Source: Amblyomma americanum (lineage: Eukaryota; Arthropoda; Arachnida; Ixodida; Ixodidae). Taken from it: a stretch of DNA of 64,000 bases. Positions 13,441 to 22,925 of the stretch are shown one piece after another. The position numbers were made by a program, and so were the translations under genes. The stretch's first letter is position 1. Each line of letters starts with the position of its first letter. The stretch is from the NCBI RefSeq assembly GCF_052857255.1, contig NC_135497.1:186534084-186598083 (forward strand), in the 5' to 3' direction. The notes beneath the pieces are model-generated. The model was not told the DNA's origin and ran no database searches. It saw only the letters and a list, made by a program, of their open reading frames with translations.

Positions 13441-14384
13441 TTAAAGGGACACTGAGGAGAAATTGAAGTTGGCTTGTATCGCTTGAATACCCAGCTCCTA
13501 ATCAGAAAAAGACCACTCCTACTGAAAAGCTCTTGTAAGGTATAGAAGAGAACGGAGGAATCACCGCCACAGGTCAGTCTCGCAGTACAAACGCGATCTG
13601 AGGCTGACAAACGTGCATGAAGGTTACGCGCTTGGACATTGAAGTGTATAAGTTTTGTTGTGAAACCGCTTTGAACTTTTATTACACGAGAAAGACGGAA
13701 AAGGACAACATGAATGTTAGAAGCCAAACAAATCCTATATTTGACGGCGCAACAGGCGGCCAGCTGAGTTTCGGTAAGTTTGGTGCTTCGCGACTATACG
13801 CTTTGCGCGCCCACGTGGCTTCGTTTTTGACGCGCCTCCATTTACGAGTGCGGAACAGCACAGGACCTCCAAGTGTACCCCTAAGTGCGAGCGGCCGACT
13901 TCTTGGCGCTCGGACTACTACGCCAGACCCACCGCCTAAGCCCTCAAAACTATTGCATGCAGTGTGGGGTTGAGGTCGCCGAAGTGCAGCTCTTTGCGAG
14001 ACCTTCGCTGTCGGAACCGGGAACGGGATCCATCGTAACGCTGGTGAAAACGTAAACGAAGCGACGACGGCTGATGGAGGCCTTCAACGCCGGCCGGCGC
14101 GTTAGTTTTCATTTCGGCTGCTGCTAGACTGCACCGCTCACAGCCAGCAATCACGGAGTCCCCGTTTATGCCAGTTTACGTCACCTTTTCGGGTATTTCT
14201 TCATGAGAGAGCACCGAGTTTGAATCAAAGAGGCGGGAAAAGGGTTTTCAACTTCGAATCCAAATCTCTTAGCCATAAATTCACCGTCCGCTGCCGGACA
14301 AGAGACAGCGAAGCCACGAAATGCCGAACTATCGGATTTTACTAACAAAGACACTTGATAGAGTACTCCTCAGTGTTGCTTTAA
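13441..14384. mobile_element. MITE with TTAAAGGGAC-type ends, copy 1
   Basis: The left end TTAAAGGGACACTGAGGAG (13441-13459) is matched in inverted orientation by CTCCTCAGTGTTGCTTTAA (14366-14384). Only two or three bases differ. Both ends fall on TTAA, the target of piggyBac-type elements, so TTAA may be the target duplication. The roughly 944-bp interior has no transposase-like frame. Copies 2 and 3 (33605-34490 and 58397-58950) share the TTAAAGGG ends but little interior. Non-autonomous status is inferred from the lack of coding capacity. The superfamily is tentative. Confidence 0.65.
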
Positions 14385-14463
14385 TTATGACCGATTGTAA
14401 CTCGTGCTCAAAAGCCAGCAAGCTGTGGCGTGTATCTTAAGAATGCTGACCTTTTACGATTGA

Positions 14464-14703
14464 GAGCCACCGCGGCGGTTCACTGGTTGTAGTGCTCGGC
14501 TGCTGACCCGAAAGACGTGGGTTCGATCCCGGCCGGGGTGGTCACATTTCGATGGGGGCCAATCGATGGAGGCCCGTGTACAGTGCGATGTAAGTGAACG
14601 TTAATGAATGCCGGGTGGTGGAAATTATCTGGAGCCCTCCACTATGGCGTCCCTCATAGCCTCAGTCCATTTGGAAGTTAAACCCCATTAAACCAAACCA
14701 AAA
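14464..14703 (+). mobile_element. SINE, subfamily B, full length
   Basis: Head CACCGCGGCGGTTCACTGG with B box GGGTTCGATCCC, then CCCGTGTACAGTGCGATG and a 3' end CATAGCCTCAGTCC...TTAAACCCCATTAAACCAAACC. The 3' end differs from subfamily A: there is no CCATTTCCTTTCC block and no (ATT)n tail. A 15-bp target duplication with two mismatches (ACCTTTTAC plus RRTTGA) lies at 14449-14463 and 14704-14718. Confidence 0.9.
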
Positions 14704-14718
14704 ACCTTTTACAGTTGA

Positions 14719-17700
14719 AACCAAATAAAAAAAGATGGAAAAGGAATTCGGCGTACTGTTATCGCATCTTTTTTACGCTTTAACCGAAAAATGCAACCCC
14801 TAGATATATCTTGTGCCACTGAAAGCGACAGGACAAAACATCTCACGTGCCATGCCTTTCAATGAGAGTGCACAGCGCGCCGCACTGTTTACCTGGGTGC
14901 ATCGTCCTTATTAAGATGCGCGCGAAAACCGCAGCTCAGCAGTGCCCCCTGGCACCACATACTATCGAAGAGCAACGTTTCATGCTTACTTCCCCCTTAT
15001 CCCTCGCAGCTCCCGCCCAGTCGTGCCCGCGCCCCCGAGAACCGCACGGATGCAAGCGTCCGGAATAACGAGGCCAAACGCTGGTGGTGCGCGCGACCGT
15101 GCATTCCGCACTCACGGACAGGAGAGGACACCACGCCCCCCTTGTGATTCGATGGAACCGTCGTCGTCTTCGTCATCCGCGCTGGGGCTCGTCCGAAACG
15201 CTTTCTTTCGAATGGGGGGAACTACGGCTGATTCATTCTCTCTTTTTCCCCACCACCGCAGCAGCAGGGCTTGCTCCATTACGTTTCCCTATTACACCCC
15301 CCCCCCCCCCCCCCCCCACCCCCCCGCGTCAGCAGCGCCCTCCTCCGGCGGTGGACGACTTTGTTTTCGTTTCAGCGTTAATAGAGAGACGACCTGCGGT
15401 TGCCTGCGGGGTTGAAGCTGAGGGGGAAAAGGGGGTTGTTGGTAGGGAAGGTTCGCGCTGTCAGCGCAGCTGGACGAGGCGCTGACAGGGCTGTCTCTTC
15501 GCACCTTGCCCGGTCTCTGACCAGCGCGACGCGTCGCGTGCCGTGGTGGCACCCGGCGAGAGAAGCCGGAGAGCTGGGGAATGATCGAGGACGGGGACCC
15601 CCAGGTCCCCGAGGCGCTGTCAGCGCGCGGTGAATTTTTTAGCAGCTCCATTCGCCCAGCTTTCGCAACGTGTCTTACGTTCGCTGTGACCGATGGTAAA
15701 GGAGGGGGAATTAAAGGCGCTTGGCACAGTGCTTGCGTTGTGGCGCAGCTTGGCGCGATGGTTTGGCGGTTTGAGAGCGTATACGCTTTTAGTGAGTGCT
15801 GCTGCCACTCCAAACAACAAAGGCTGGGTGGCGTGATATGGTAGATGCCCTGCTGGAGCCCAGCACCTTTTCGTTTTATTTCTTTCTTGCGCCGTTCAGA
15901 GAACGCCGCCACCGGCTTGTCCGCTTGCTCAAGTTTCACCTAGTTTTGGAACAAAACAAGAACTGATCAGATGCGTGAAAAAAAAAATTCACGGTAAGAG
16001 GATGGGCAAAGAGGCTAAAGGATAAAAGTTATTTATGTACTGGTGTCTCTGTAGTTCGTACCAAGTGGCGCCGACGCTCTCGGCTTTGGCTAGCCTAGTT
16101 GTATCTATGACAAAAGCTTGTGCAAATTGGTTCAGTAAATTTATTTTAGTAATAAATTTCAAGCGCAGATATATAAGCGGGTAACACGCACGCACATACA
16201 CAAACAAGCCCCACATAAACACCGGGCGCTCTTTGCGCGTCTCTCTTGCTTGGTTGCCAGGTCCTTTTCTCAGTTTTCCTTCTCATACTGCACGCACTTT
16301 AGCAACAAATTCACACTAAATAAAGATCACCCCTTGAACACTTGAAATCGAACATTATATGACAAATGCGTGTGAGTGGGGGGGCCTCACATGTTCTCGG
16401 GTGCGCGCGTGTGCACTCGCGTGCGCACGCTCGAATGCACAGCACAGACAGATGAAGCCCACGGGCGTCTTCATTCACTCTTCGAAAAGGAGCAAGCAGG
16501 GCCACTGTTAGGCGCCAACTTTTCCTCATTCTTTAAGAAGGAAAAACAGCGCAGAAGCGCGGGACGAGAAGAAACACGACGGCTCAACGTGCTGAATAGC
16601 AACTCGTTTATATTCCGCCTGGAGCGAAATATATACAGCTATAGATAGACAACCCCGTTATAGACCACCCAGACACTGGAGGTGCAATCATTGCAGGTGC
16701 TTCGGAAAAGTCAGAAGAAGAGATAACGTTTATCTTTGTCAAGAAGTATGATGTACGAACTTGCCCAAGTCTCCGCCTTAGCACAGTTATTTTCCTTACT
16801 GTTCGCGTTAAAAGGCGATGTGCCAAGTACTGGAACTGCCACAGAAGTGTAGTCCCGAACTGCCACATGCCCACCTTTTCTGGACATTATTGTTGTAGCG
16901 CCTGTTCTGTGCTCGCCTTGTCTGTGTGCTGTCTCAAAGACGTTCTTCGTTTGAAAAGTATAGGGGTTCCTACATATTCACAGTTATACTTATTCACATT
17001 TCCCTACAAGTTCCTACATATTCACGCTATCACCACCATATCAAGCATATGCATATAAACTTGTCTTGATACAAAAAGGGCCACCCGCATTGTTGAAAAC
17101 ACTTCATTTTTTGGGACCCACAGGAACCCTTTTTCCCAAGCATAAGGCTGTCAAAGTGGAAGACATGTACACTTAAAACCTGTTGCGAACTTACAAGAGT
17201 TCATCACAAGGAAAATCAGAGTCGTTTCTGATTTCGGCAAACCTACAAAAAAACACAATGCAGCGCCATGGCTTATTCCCTATTCCCTGTACAATGTGCG
17301 GAAAACAAAGACTAAAACGACTTACACTGCGAACGTTTTTCAATTACGCTCATGTGTCTGGCTTATTCTTTACTTCCAATTTTTTATTTGCATTATTTGC
17401 TGACTGTTCCCCTAAGAGTCATTACTGACTTCTATGAAACTGTCTGTGCTGCAGAAGTGACTGCTGTAATGGTGGCGGAAGCTCTGTCAAGCTGCTATAC
17501 AAAGCAGCTTTTTCTCTCGGCACCTTTTCTGCTCAAGCAAAACAATCTTCCTGACTGCCTGCCCGCCTGCCTGCCTGCCTGCCTTATATACAGGTACACT
17601 ACTGGACATCAGCAACTAGCGCCATCTCTTGCCCTACAGCAGAAAACACTGCGTAACTCCATGGGGATATTTTAAGCTGAGAAAACTAAAGAGCTTCGAG

Positions 17701-17951
17701 AAACTCTGTGAATAGGCGGTGGTTGTCACGACCGACTCTTCCTCCTCGCTGCAAAATCTGACCTATGAAATGCTTCCTCCGCTCACACCAACTATTCCCA
17801 ACGGCCATGGAAAACCAGTGCGACGTACCGGAAAATTCCAATTTCTGCGGCTATTTTGAGTGTCCAGCACCACTTGCCACGTGGAGTCAGCCGTGCAAGC
17901 TAGCGTTTGTCCGGACTTCTCGGGCTTGTAGCAGCATCTGTATGGCATCAC
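14719..17951. other. non-coding stretch with a GC-rich block
   Basis: No gene supported. The part from about 15000 to 15650 is GC- and CpG-rich and throws up long open frames on both strands (up to 215 codons at 15292-15939 minus). These look compositional: low-complexity Pro/Ala/Arg runs across a poly-C tract. 15900-17950 shows nothing recognisable. Confidence 0.5.
15297..15325. repeat. poly-C tract
   Basis: 21 C, one A, then 7 C. It forces proline or glycine runs in the overlapping frames. Confidence 0.9.
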
Positions 17952-18216
17952 CTTCTCTTCTTCTTCTTCTTCTTCTTCTTCTTCTTCTTCTTCTTCTTCT
18001 TCTTCTTCTTCTTCTTCTTCTTCTTCTTCTTCTTCTTCTTCTTCTTCTTCTTCTTCTTCTTCTTCTTCTTCTTCTTCTTCTTCTTCTTCTTCTTCTTCTT
18101 CTTCTTCTTCTTCTTCTTCTTCTTCTTCTTCTTCTTCTTCTTCTTCTTCTTCTTCTTCTTCTCTTCTTCTCTTCTTCTTCTTCTCTTCTTCTTCTTTCTC
18201 TTCTTCTTCTCCTCCA
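17952..18216. repeat. (CTT)n trinucleotide repeat
   Basis: Pure CTT/TTC triplets run from about 17957 to 18161 (about 68 units). An interrupted tail with CTC variants reaches 18216. The other strand is (GAA)n, a known triplex (H-DNA) former. The 176-, 113- and 89-codon frames made of Leu, Phe or Lys are artefacts of this tract. Confidence 0.98.
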
Positions 18217-19507
18217 TGCTCCCGTTCTTACAAGCTCAGCTGGATTAACATGTTTTTATATACTTCCCTCAGAATACGCGGCCATCTATGCATGAAGAGT
18301 GTGCATCATGTGTGTCCATGTATATTCTATATATTTCACGCTGAATATAGGACGTGGGTGGTCTTGAACGTTGTCCAGGTGAGCTTAATTGGACCGTGGT
18401 TGTTATCCAGGTGTGGCCGCAAAAGTGTTATTGCGAAAATTTGGCGCCCAAGCCATGCGATGCAATTCTGCGAAACAGAGAAAACGATTATCAGCATAGT
18501 CCGACCCCTTCCTCAAGAAACCACCAGGGGAAGTTAATTGTTCGAGGTGAAATACACCCTTGTGCTTAAATTTCCGGCGCCCGCCAAAAAACTCTAGGTG
18601 ATCGAGACCGGAGCTGTCGACTATACGGCGTACCTCGTAGCCGCTTTCTCAATTTCCGCAAGTGAAAATACACGGATTAAAGCGTATTTTTCAATTACAT
18701 TTGTTCGCGCGTTAGTTTGAACCCTGCCCTTTTGTGACGAAACCGAAAGGTAAACACCCCAGGGGGTTTTATATTAAGTGCTCCGTTTCTGAGCGCAAGT
18801 AGTGTGAATAGGCTATTTCTTTTAGCCGCGTTCACTTCGTTTCGCTCGCCTTCTCTATAGCCGTATAGCGGTGGAAGGTTTACAGCACTTCATTTTCCGA
18901 CCGTGAAGTAAATTGGTTACGCTTCTATGTAGACTTAAAAAAGGCAGCTATGAATCGAGGGGTGTGAGAAAAAAAAAACTCGTTTTCCCCGCGTGCTTAT
19001 TTTGATACGCCATTGAGCGGCTGCAAAGGGAAGACTGATGAAAGAACCGGATTGCTTCTTTTAGATGATTGCTGCGCAACGTCTCAGAAGCCGTCCCACA
19101 TAAACGGATACAATTATTTTTTTTTAATTCCGCAAAAAGGAAGAGATTGCCTTTTGTCTTTTAAACGTTCTCGCACGGTGTTACACAAAATTTCAGTAAA
19201 TGAGACAGTTAATAGCGATCTAATTAAGACGACGGGGAACAAGTGATCAGAAAAGCTTGGAAATATTTCTGAGCCAGAGAAATACAACATGCGAGCGATG
19301 GAAAAAGGGCCGAAAATGAAATAAGTATATATATAGGGCAAGTGGCCAGGTATATTTAACCGGCGCCTGTTGCGGTATATACCGCATATTCAGTAATTAA
19401 CCTTCGTTGTGTGCATTAAAGCTTTCTCTCACATGCCAGGAACTGTTAGAGTTGTTTAGAGGAGCCAAGGCGCCTCTTGTATAATCAATGCCTGTCAAAC
19501 CTTGTGC
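18217..19507. other. non-coding stretch
   Basis: No gene or known repeat recognised. Frames are below 100 codons. Confidence 0.5.
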
Positions 19508-19520
19508 TATTCAATGCTAG

Positions 19521-19878
19521 ACTGAAAACTAAACATTTTGACAGATTTGCCTGTCTGGTTGGGTTTGAAGACTTGTAATAAACTGCACATCTCCCAACCA
19601 AAAACTTTAATTTTAACGCAACGTATCGAAGCCGACTCGGCTCCTTCATCAGGGGTGACTGAGGGCAGTAGCTAGCGTCTAAGTATGGAGGGGAGGAGGG
19701 GGTCAAATGAACGAAAGCTGTGATGCGAAAGGCATATGGGAGGGGGAGGAAGGGGGTGGAGGTTAAGGCTATTAGTCCACGTTGTCGCACTGCGGAGAGG
19801 CGGTCAATGGCCGAGTCGGCTTCGAAACGTTGGGTTAAAATCAATGTTTTTGGTTGGAGATGTGCACTTTATTATAAG
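19521..19878 (-). mobile_element. miniature Penelope-like element with inverted terminal repeats
   Basis: Two inverted arms of about 70 bases face each other. The left arm is 19571-19641 and the right arm 19810-19879; they differ at only about seven positions. A 13-base direct repeat, TATTCAATGCTAG, sits exactly outside the unit at 19508-19520 and 19879-19891, indicating a retrotransposition-type target duplication. The minus strand of the left arm carries CCTGATGAAGGAGCCGAG then GGCTTCGATACG, the layout I associate with PLE pseudo-LTRs and their hammerhead ribozymes. The same sequence type recurs at 61895-61999. The 170-base interior has no RT or endonuclease. Orientation is taken from the left arm. 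Assignment to Penelope is by resemblance; the inverted arms and TSD are direct observation. Confidence 0.7.
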
Positions 19879-19891
19879 TATTCAATGCTAG

Positions 19892-20757
19892 CAAACGCGG
19901 ACGCCTCGTTCACCGGTCATGCGCGATGGAGAGCTGTGGCAAGCTACAGCGGGCGCCCACATTGCGTCACTCAGGTTACGGAGCCGCACGCCACGTTCAA
20001 TGCCTATCCACGATGTGGTGCACTTGGGCTGGCGTCCCGTGTTACGCCACACCTGGGCGCGGCGCTTGCCACAGCCTCCGCGCGACGCGGTACAGTCCGG
20101 CGGCACCTTATACGTAACCAATGTAAGCTGCAGATAGGCATAAAAAGCTAGTGAGCGGGGACGAGCAGGAGAGAGTGAGGAAGGAAAGGGCTTCATTCGT
20201 CGTTTACGGCCGATATATATCAAGCATTGCTAATTTAGGATGTGGTGGAGGAGCTTTAGTTTGCTTTGGCGTCGAGGGCTATCAGGCTCCAGCTGCTGTG
20301 CGATGCTACTCAGGTGACTCATCACTGGAGTAGACGAAATCAAGGCATGCAGAACGTCCGGAGAGTCGCCGTCAGCTGAGAACGCACATGAATGCGCCGG
20401 GAGCTGCGTTTTTCCCGACCGGGCCATGTGGCGCAGCTATGCTGTGCGGCTCATCCTACAGTGCGGCCCAATGTGCCTCTAGTCTATTTTTCCTGTCTTC
20501 TGCCTATCCGATTAACCCAAGGTGGCTATGTGAGGCATCGAACGGCTATCGGTGCGTTTTAGGCGTAAAATGCTTCTACTCCCGTTCTCGGCAAATTCAG
20601 GCAAACATCATCCAGAAACCCCGGCAGACCTGAGGCTGCTCGTGAAACCTAACGTCAGGGCGAACATAAAGCCTAAGGGGTGAGGCCGAACCTATCCGAA
20701 CCATTCCGAAACTTTCCGTCCGAATGTTATCTAGCAGAAAACAATCTTCAGTCATGA
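19892..20757. other. non-coding stretch
   Basis: No gene. Several overlapping 60-140 codon frames without domains. 20640-20740 contains repeats of the type CCGAA (CTATCCGAACCATTCCGAAA). Confidence 0.5.
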
Positions 20758-20830
20758 AAGGGATTCGAACCAATGCCGGCGCGAACGGGGCAGCTCCGCT
20801 TCCCCGATGGATTACACCACGCGGCCATAA
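20758..20830 (-). mobile_element. tRNA-like relic, distinct from Ruka
   Basis: On the minus strand an A-box-like TGGCCGCGTGGTGTAATCC is followed about 50 bases later by a perfect B box, GGTTCGAATCC (20761-20771). The anticodon arm cannot be folded with a normal 7-base loop, so it is a tRNA-derived SINE head or tRNA pseudogene rather than a working tRNA gene. Confidence 0.45.
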
Positions 20831-21249
20831 CCCCAACCTCTCGCGTTGTGTTCCTTTTGGCAGTAACTCGCGCTACTGTTGTTGTAAACCGTCATCTCGC
20901 CCATCCTGAACCGTTCTTTTTGCGCTTCCAAATGCGCGGCCAAGTAGCGCTGTGGCCGTGCCGTGGAATGGAGCCAGGCGAGGCAAGAGACGTGAACTTC
21001 ATGTAGCCGAACACGAAGGCGAGAAGGTGGCCTAGGCGGCCTTGCCCGTCCCTGAGCCCGAAAAAAAGCGGGCCAGCCTTGTTGCGCGTCAAGCAACGAA
21101 AGCAGCGACGGACGCTGAGAGCGCTGTTCAATTGGCAGAGAAGTGGCTGGTGGTGGAGGCTCCTCAAGCAGCGAAAGCAACCAGGGAGGCTATGATGCGC
21201 GCCGCCCACGCCGAGGAATAGACGCGGCCGAAGGCGTCGGCACCTCTAG
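20831..21249. other. GC-rich non-coding stretch
   Basis: Moderately GC-rich, with open frames on both strands (122 and 105 codons, minus) but no recognised domain. It directly abuts the 3' end of the retrotransposon that follows and might belong to another decayed element. Confidence 0.4.
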
Positions 21250-22005
21250 CAGAGAGAGAGAAAACTTTTATTTCTTTCCAAGAGGTTCGCGGGGATGAAG
21301 ACTTCCTGGTCGTCTTGCTTGGGTGCTGGCGACTTGAGTCTTCAAGCAAGAGTGGGCCCTCAGTCCAGGGCTCCACTGAGTTGTGCCGCTTCAGTTGCGT
21401 GCTTTACCAAGGCCCTCTGGACCTCAAGCTCGCTGCTGAAGAGACAGCTCTCCCATTGCTCCGCACTCGGTGTTTGTTGATTGTGGAATGCTATGTTTCT
21501 CTTGCATTCCCAGGTGATGTGATAGAGTGTGGGCGTACTGCCGCACCAGGGGCAGTCTGGTCTGAATTGCGTTGGTGATATCTTGTTGTATGTGTGTAGG
21601 TTAGGGAAGGTGTTCGTCTGTAGCCTACGCCATCCTACAGCCTCTTCCCTATTTAGTGCTTTGTGTGGTGATGGATATCTCTTTCTGATTCCCCTATATA
21701 GTTGTAGGGTCTCTGTGTAGCCCCCCTCGCATATGAGTAGCCGTGACTCCGAGACGATCGATAAGCCTGCTCGGTAAGTGAGCCCTCGAGCTAGACTGTC
21801 CGCCTTTCGTTTCCTGCTACGCCTGCGTGGGCTGGCACCCAGATTATATGTTGTATGGGTATTCTTTCAGCTGAGGCTGCCGCCTCGCTGATTATTCTGA
21901 GGGCAGTGCCGCTGATATTGCCCTTCGTATAGTTTCTGCATGTTTCTTTCGAGTCCGTTAGGATATTTAGGGAGCGACCTTTTCTGTAGCCTTCGGAAAA
22001 AGAGT
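21250..22005 (-). pseudogene. 5'-truncated non-LTR retrotransposon, RNase H and zinc knuckle
   Basis: On the minus strand from about 22005, SLNILTDSKETCRN carries the RNase H 'TDS' block. HIIWVPAHAGVAGNE then matches the RNase H 'WVPxHxGxxGNExAD' block. A one-base deletion near 21801-21808 breaks the frame just before the expected ADSLAR. The next frame continues ADSLARGLTYRAGLS and later reaches CPWCGSTPTLYHITWEC, a C-x2-C-x7-H-x4-C zinc knuckle, ending at a TGA at 21360-21362. A short 3' UTR with AAATAAAAG and a (CT)n end (21250-21285) closes the element. This is the C-terminal end of ORF2 of an RNase H-bearing LINE. RT and the upstream endonuclease are absent, so it is a dead-on-arrival copy. 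Confidence 0.85.
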
Positions 22006-22650
22006 CTTGCTAGCACCCGTTTGCGGACCTCCTTCTATGAGGCTTCCTAGGAAGTGCTTTCCTGCAATGCATTTAATGCTTACAACTACTCTGGATGGCA
22101 AGGTAGACTATTGCTTCTTTTTTTTGCTTCGGAGAAGAGCCAGACTTCACCGCATGTAGCAACACACGACCGCGTCGCGGCTGATTGCACGAGCGGCTGC
22201 ACGAATAATTACCCGTCGAGTGGAATAAATTTTTGCATAAAAAAACGGCGGACGATTTAGCATGATTAGGCCAGATGAGTATTAGGTGCGCTAACACTTC
22301 GGTTTCGGTTCGGCCTTCACTTCTTTCAGGCGTCACACGACTGCTCTGGCCGCGACCAGCCATCCCGTTGCTCCGGTGGTTCCAAAGAGCCCCCCCCCCC
22401 CCCCCCCCCCTCCCCCTTTATGGAATTCTCGTGTGCATCGACAGCCGGTGGAGGAGCAGCGACCTTTGAGTGTGCAAGAAAATACGAGAGGAGAGAGAAA
22501 GGCGCGAAGATGCGGAAATTAAAATTTTGACTTCAGATAACTCGGATTGCACAAACCTCAGTAAAAAAAAAAAAAAATTCTCGGTAGACAATATTCGGAA
22601 AACGGCGTCCTGTAACATCTCAGCCATACCAAAACTTCATTAGAGCCCCT
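22006..22650. other. non-coding stretch
   Basis: No gene. Contains a 21-base C run (22390-22410) followed by TCCCCC. Confidence 0.5.
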
Positions 22651-22925
22651 TCCAGAGCCCCTTTAAGGTATGACGCGACAGCGTTAATGGGTAAATGCCC
22701 ATATATGCGAAATTGTTCATCTTTTACTTTGCATTAATAAATCACTCGGAGTACTCATACCACTCTTGGCGCAGTGTTGCTGCGGTTAAACGATGTGCTG
22801 CCGCCTTGCGATGGCAGGGGCTGCCACCGGTGGGGCTTGTGAGATACAGGTTGCTCTCCCCGAGCAACCTCTCGCGACCAATCGTTAATTGAACTGCCAT
22901 CTGCCACGGTGGGCAGGTTATGACC
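22651..22925 (+). repeat. interspersed repeat R-A, copy 1
   Basis: First of four related copies (others at 34491-34765, 35850-36020 and 36990-37235). Shared blocks in order: CTTTAAGGTATGACGCGACAG, TTAATGGGTAAATGCC, TATATGCG, ACTCATACCACTC.TGGCGCAG, GCGATGGCAGGGGCTGCCAC, CGGTGGGGCTTGTGAGA, GTTGCTCT, GAGCAACCTCTC and CTGCCACGGTGGGCAGGTT. It has no coding capacity. The block GGCGCAGTG...GCGGTTAA resembles a Pol III A box, so a tRNA-derived SINE is possible. The name R-A is local to this report. Confidence 0.75.

Noticed and set aside
15292..15939. 215-codon minus-strand frame
   Set aside because: Spans a poly-C tract, no domain and overlaps open frames on the other strand.
17765..18295. 176-codon frame with a long Leu run, and Phe/Lys versions
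   Set aside because: Translation of the CTT repeat plus short flanks; no domain.
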